This document shows, in pieces, positions 16,359 to 18,793 of a DNA stretch of 18,793 nucleotides. Position 1 is the stretch's first letter. Every line of letters starts with the position of its first letter. The stretch is from positions 1 to 18,793 of the forward strand of contig JAIRNW010000009.1 in assembly GCA_031257795.1 (NCBI GenBank). The letters run 5' to 3'. The notes under the pieces are model-generated. The model was not told the DNA's origin and did not search any database. It was given only the letters and a program-made list of their open reading frames with translations. A program made the translations under genes and the position numbers. This DNA is from Holosporales bacterium (GTDB taxonomy: Bacteria > Pseudomonadota > Alphaproteobacteria > BNTO01).

Positions 16359-16504
16359 GGCGGAGTGTACTAAACGTACATGAGTTTCGAACCGGATTCG
16401 ACGCAGAAAACACCAATTTAAATCATTATGTCAACGGGTTCTTAAACGTACCGCTCAAGGCGAGCACAGGCTCGACGAACCCACAGTTCAGTTGCGACTG
16501 GCTA
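16359..16504 (-). repeat. Composite palindromic element abutting the HAD gene stop
   Basis: On the minus strand it starts TAGCCAGTCGCAAC, where TAG is the stop of the upstream HAD gene. It runs through GGGTTCGTCGAGCC and GGTACGTTTAAG, then joins AGAACCCGTTGACATAATG, ATTTAAATTG and a P core (GTACGTTTAGTACACTCCGCC). The join looks like one element type inserted in the half-core of another; an equivalent join occurs at about 509-545. The left end is truncated near 16359. Confidence 0.65.
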
Positions 16505-17338
16505 TAAAGCGCGGGAGGAGGGCATGAAGTTGTTCTCCCTTAGATAATTTTGTTTTATTTCCGCGATTGCGGCCGTCCAGTAGCTCTCGAAATCCGACTC
16601 CTCTGCGAGCTCCTCGTGTCTCCACAATGCCGCGTTATACAAAATCGACAGGCAAGGAACTCGAACAACCTCCATTGCCTCTGCCACGCCATGCACATTG
16701 GCTTCAACATCGTCCACAAAAATCACTCCGCACGGAACAGTATTTAGCTTATCAAGGCACGCCATCAGGATCTTCCCCTTAGAGCGCCCCCCAAAAAGCC
16801 CATTGGTGTTTATCATTCCTTTGTAATACGAGGGAGGTAGCCCCCTGAAGTCGACGAAGCCAGAGAAAGGAACTTCCGGCTCCTGATATATTTCCGAAAA
16901 ATTGAACCCTAAATCCTTCAATAAATTGAACCTGAAAACCTCGAACCGCTCGTAGCTCTCAAAAGGGCCGGTGAGAGACGCCGTTAGCGCGATTACAGGA
17001 TGGCCGTCTTCATGCAATTTATTGAAAACGTCAACGGTTTTTTCTTCGCGCACAGCGTTGTTGGACGGAACACTTAAGGGCAAATGAGCAAGCAGATATT
17101 CTTGTTCTATAGGGAGTTCAGAAAGCAGGCGCTTGAACAAATCCTCGTGAACCTTGTGGGAAATCGAAGAGGCCACAGGCGGAACGGCGCGAATCAAAGT
17201 CTGATCCACGTCAAACACCGCTAAGCATTCACTTTGGCTGCCGTCTATTGTCTTACGAAAATCAGTAACAAACGAATAAAGCTCCTCAACGGATTTTGTG
17301 GATTTAAGTGTTGAACATTTTTGCACATTACCTTCCAT
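16502..17338 (-). CDS. HAD-like phosphatase (DUF2608-like)
   Basis: 278 residues. HAD-superfamily signatures appear in order: motif I VFDVDQTLI (41-49) with nucleophile Asp43 and Asp45, motif II ALTAS (117-121), a Lys in RSKGKIL (185-191) as motif III, and motif IV IFVDDVEAN (206-214). The family resembles the DUF2608 proteins known from Legionella, chlamydia-like and other intracellular bacteria, but that match is from memory. No signal peptide is visible, unlike many of those. I chose ATG 17338; a TTG at 17389 would add 17 residues of unlikely composition. The ribosome site is weak (AGAGAA). The substrate is unknown. The stop codon is shared with the end of a palindromic element. Confidence 0.75.
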   Translation of the reverse strand: MEGNVQKCSTLKSTKSVEELYSFVTDFRKTIDGSQSECLAVFDVDQTLIRAVPPVASSISHKVHEDLFKRLLSELPIEQEYLLAHLPLSVPSNNAVREEKTVDVFNKLHEDGHPVIALTASLTGPFESYERFEVFRFNLLKDLGFNFSEIYQEPEVPFSGFVDFRGLPPSYYKGMINTNGLFGGRSKGKILMACLDKLNTVPCGVIFVDDVEANVHGVAEAMEVVRVPCLSILYNAALWRHEELAEESDFESYWTAAIAEIKQNYLRENNFMPSSRAL

Positions 17339-17563
17339 TTCTCTAAAAGAGCGCCATACGCCTCGTGAGAAAGCGCAGGCACAAGCCAATTGTACGTCAT
17401 CAAAGCCTGGTTATTCAATGAGAAATGTTGTGTGTGGAGTCCGCGTATTTTGAGACGGTTTGACGGCATCCAGAACCTGTGTACTTTGAGTACTGCTCCG
17501 CGAGAGCCAGCTGATCAGCAAAATTTTTGTGACGGAGCATAACTGCACAAAATCAGATTTTGG

Positions 17564-17592
17564 TTGATTTATTAGAATATGTTGTCTATATC
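17564..17592 (+). promoter_or_regulatory. Candidate promoter for the 17625 gene
   Basis: TTGATT (-35), 17 bp, TATATC (-10), each 4 of 6 bases of consensus, 32 bp before the ATG. The region is AT-rich, so chance matches are likely. Confidence 0.3.
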
Positions 17593-17624
17593 CGAAGTGT
17601 ACCTGTTTTTCTAGCGTTTTATTC

Positions 17625-18302
17625 ATGAAAAATAATTTATTGCCGTTGCTCGTAATAACGACCTTTCTCCACGGAATCGCCAACGGAGGCAACAGCACCG
17701 CCCTAATGTGTGTTCCGCCAGAGGCTTGTGTTCCGCCGACTGCAATTGTGGGAGAAGTTGCTAATTGTGTGTCGGTACAATATGCTAAAAACGCAGCTGC
17801 TAACCTATTATCATACAGCAGAGAGCTAAATTTTGAGTTTTCACCGCTTGAAGTTCCTCAAAATCGGTCCATGGCGTTTATGTGGTTCAATGATTTTAAT
17901 GAAGCCTCTGGTGGAACATGTAAAAATTTAACGGCTGAAAGTCCTAGTAATGAAATTGATAAAACTCTAAAGTGTCTGGAACATAGAGCTAAAGAACTTA
18001 CAGTAAGGGCAGCAGAGTGGTGTGATACTGTAAAAGAAATGCTTCGTGGTGTGAGTAATAGTAACAGCGCAGAATTACCGGAAAAAATTACAAAAGTAAA
18101 AGCCGAAGCTTTGAATATGGAGATATCTGCAGGGAAACACTATGAAACATTTTGTAAACATCCATCTGCATTAAATATGTATCTTTGCTCTATGTTAAAT
18201 CGCACTCACATATTTGCGAAAAAAATTGGCGATGTTCTAGGAGTTGGAAGTGTATGCCCGGAAAAACCAAGAACTCTCTTGCAAAGGATATTTCGTCTGT
18301 AA
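17625..18302 (+). CDS. Secreted cysteine-rich protein, no recognised family
   Basis: 225 residues. A signal peptide spans about residues 1-20 (MKNN, then LLPLLVITTFLHGIANG). The mature part has nine cysteines, which in the periplasm or outside the cell could form disulphides, and is otherwise helical and mixed in charge (for example KTLKCLEHRAKELTVRAAEW). It ends in a basic tail, LLQRIFRL. No domain is recognised. The ribosome site before ATG 17625 is poor, which lowers certainty about the start but not about the gene. It appears AT-rich compared with dnaA and groEL, and together with the 8811 gene it looks like lineage-specific secreted cargo. Its stop codon falls in repeated motif E. Confidence 0.7.
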   Translation: MKNNLLPLLVITTFLHGIANGGNSTALMCVPPEACVPPTAIVGEVANCVSVQYAKNAAANLLSYSRELNFEFSPLEVPQNRSMAFMWFNDFNEASGGTCKNLTAESPSNEIDKTLKCLEHRAKELTVRAAEWCDTVKEMLRGVSNSNSAELPEKITKVKAEALNMEISAGKHYETFCKHPSALNMYLCSMLNRTHIFAKKIGDVLGVGSVCPEKPRTLLQRIFRL

Positions 18303-18323
18303 TTCGCGGCTAGTTTTTCCACC
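18297..18323 (+). repeat. Short repeated motif E, copy 2
   Basis: CTGTAATTCGCGGCTAG followed by TTTTTCCACC. This is the same motif, in opposite orientation, as 6600-6625 upstream of tssM. It covers the stop codon (TAA 18300-18302) of the cysteine-rich secreted gene. Confidence 0.6.
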
Positions 18324-18388
18324 TCCGGTTTTGCGCAGTATTAACAAAAGTTAACCAAAAGAACGCACAATGTTTTATTGCAATCATA

Positions 18389-18417
18389 TTTACTTTTATT
18401 TGAATATTTCGTATATT
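18389..18417 (+). promoter_or_regulatory. Candidate promoter of the broken transposase gene
   Basis: TTTACT (-35), 17 bp, TATATT (-10), 32 bp before the transposase ATG at 18449. It probably belongs to the left end of the insertion sequence, whose terminal repeat I could not delimit. GGGCG and CGCCC just before the ATG form a short inverted repeat. Confidence 0.4.
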
Positions 18418-18448
18418 CTGGGGCGTGAAAATTCCCGCCCTAAACACC

Positions 18449-18674
18449 ATGGCTTTCATTCACTACAAACAAAAAACCAGCGGCCTCCACGCCTCCGTTT
18501 ATCATCGACGCAAAGTTGATGGCAAACGAATCACTACCATCGAAAATCTCGGACTATACATTCCGAACCTGAAAACCAGGATTTTTTCGACTCGTAGACC
18601 GCGATTCACCTAGAAAAAATTCCTGAGAGTCAGGTGAGATGAGTATAGTCATCGACAAAGACAAAGGCATTTTT
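18449..18674 (+). pseudogene. N-terminal fragment of IS1634-like DDE transposase, split by MITE-A
   Basis: Codons 1-36 start MAFIHYKQKTSG and end IENLGL at 18556. MITE-A copy 3 then breaks the frame. Directly after it, 18648-18674 reads VIDKDKGIF, the expected continuation of IS1634-type transposases (a leucine-glycine, VIDK-x-KGIF block); that family assignment is from memory. Removing 18557-18647 joins CTA to GTC in frame (GL-VID). The sequence is then cut again at about 18675 by a palindromic element running off the window. The gene is inactive; only about 45 codons of the N-terminus are visible here. Confidence 0.7.
18557..18645 (+). repeat. MITE-A copy 3, inserted in transposase with TA duplication
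   Basis: 89 bp, TACATTCCGAACCTG to GATGAGTA, flanked by TA at 18555-18556 and 18646-18647. The halves pair as imperfect inverted repeats (ACCTGA, CAGGA and TTTTTTC blocks in both), with CCTGAGAGTCAGG as a perfect internal stem. The host frame fixes the element's exact ends. Confidence 0.88.
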
Positions 18675-18793
18675 AGAACCCGTTCATATAAGATTTAAAT
18701 TGAGGATTTTCCAGGAGAAACGGAGCGCAGAAGCTGAGTGTACTTAAACGCACATGAGCTTCGAACCGGATTCGACTCCGAAAAGACCGATTT
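18675..18793 (-). repeat. Palindromic element, partial at window end
   Basis: It starts AGAACCCGTTCATATAAG, ATTTAAATTGAGG, then continues ATTTTCCAGGAGAAACGG into the core (AGCGCAGAAGC, GTGTACTTAAACG, CTTCGAACCGGATTCGACTC). This is the same arm type as 11232-11340 and 11771-11915. The right arm lies beyond the window. It is inserted in the IS1634-like transposase frame directly after VIDKDKGIF. Confidence 0.75.

Noticed and set aside
333..18793. Repeats as a CRISPR array
   Set aside because: Copies are dispersed over 18 kb, 85-190 bp long, palindromic and not separated by uniform spacers; no cas gene is present.

Overview
The window looks like chromosome from an alphaproteobacterium, most plausibly an intracellular or host-associated one (Holosporales-like). 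This rests on the style of DnaA, GroES/GroEL and ComM, a CIRCE-controlled groESL operon, type VI secretion (T6SS) membrane-core genes, a HAD-type protein of a kind I associate with intracellular bacteria, several small secreted proteins without recognisable homology, and heavy decay of insertion sequences. No 16S or tRNA gene is present, so the taxonomic call is inference.

Layout, left to right. 1-669 holds no convincing gene; it is a pile of repeat elements. 670-6525 (minus strand) is a T6SS pair: tssM, with a GTG start and an unusually long product, followed by tssL. Both proteins carry Ala/Pro/Glu-rich disordered insertions. A leader of about 465 bp separates tssM from the divergent dnaA (6991-8436). 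8437-8810 is a junkyard: a truncated palindrome, a fragment of an IS5-type transposase and an 89-bp-class MITE. A small secreted orphan (8811-9311) and comM/yifB (9532-11091) follow. Two tandem palindromic elements then lead to the groESL promoter, CIRCE, groES (11488-11772) and groEL (11962-13605), with another palindromic element inside the groES-groEL spacer. After a shared palindrome come the convergent minus-strand genes: a secreted Ala/Pro/Gln/Val-rich protein (13815-14717), an RsmB-type rRNA cytosine methyltransferase (14816-16279) and a HAD-like phosphatase (16502-17338). A secreted cysteine-rich orphan (17625-18302) follows, then a broken IS1634-like transposase start interrupted by two different elements up to the end of the window.

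The most striking signal is not a gene. A family of palindromic elements shares a core of about 50-60 bp but has at least three unrelated sets of inverted-repeat arms, and it sits at or overlapping the stop codons of most genes here (tssL, dnaA, the 8811 gene, comM, groES, groEL with its convergent neighbour, and the HAD gene). A second family (MITE-A, three copies of 84-90 bp) inserts at TA: removing one copy plus a single TA restores the reading frame of the transposase it interrupts. Together they suggest an expansion of non-autonomous elements that tolerate, or are used at, gene 3' ends.

Functionally the genes are mixed: replication initiation (DnaA), DNA processing during uptake (ComM), protein folding (GroESL), ribosome modification (RsmB-like) and a secretion/host-interaction layer (TssLM and the secreted orphans). 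Only two T6SS genes are present, so the rest of that machine must be elsewhere, or this is a remnant.
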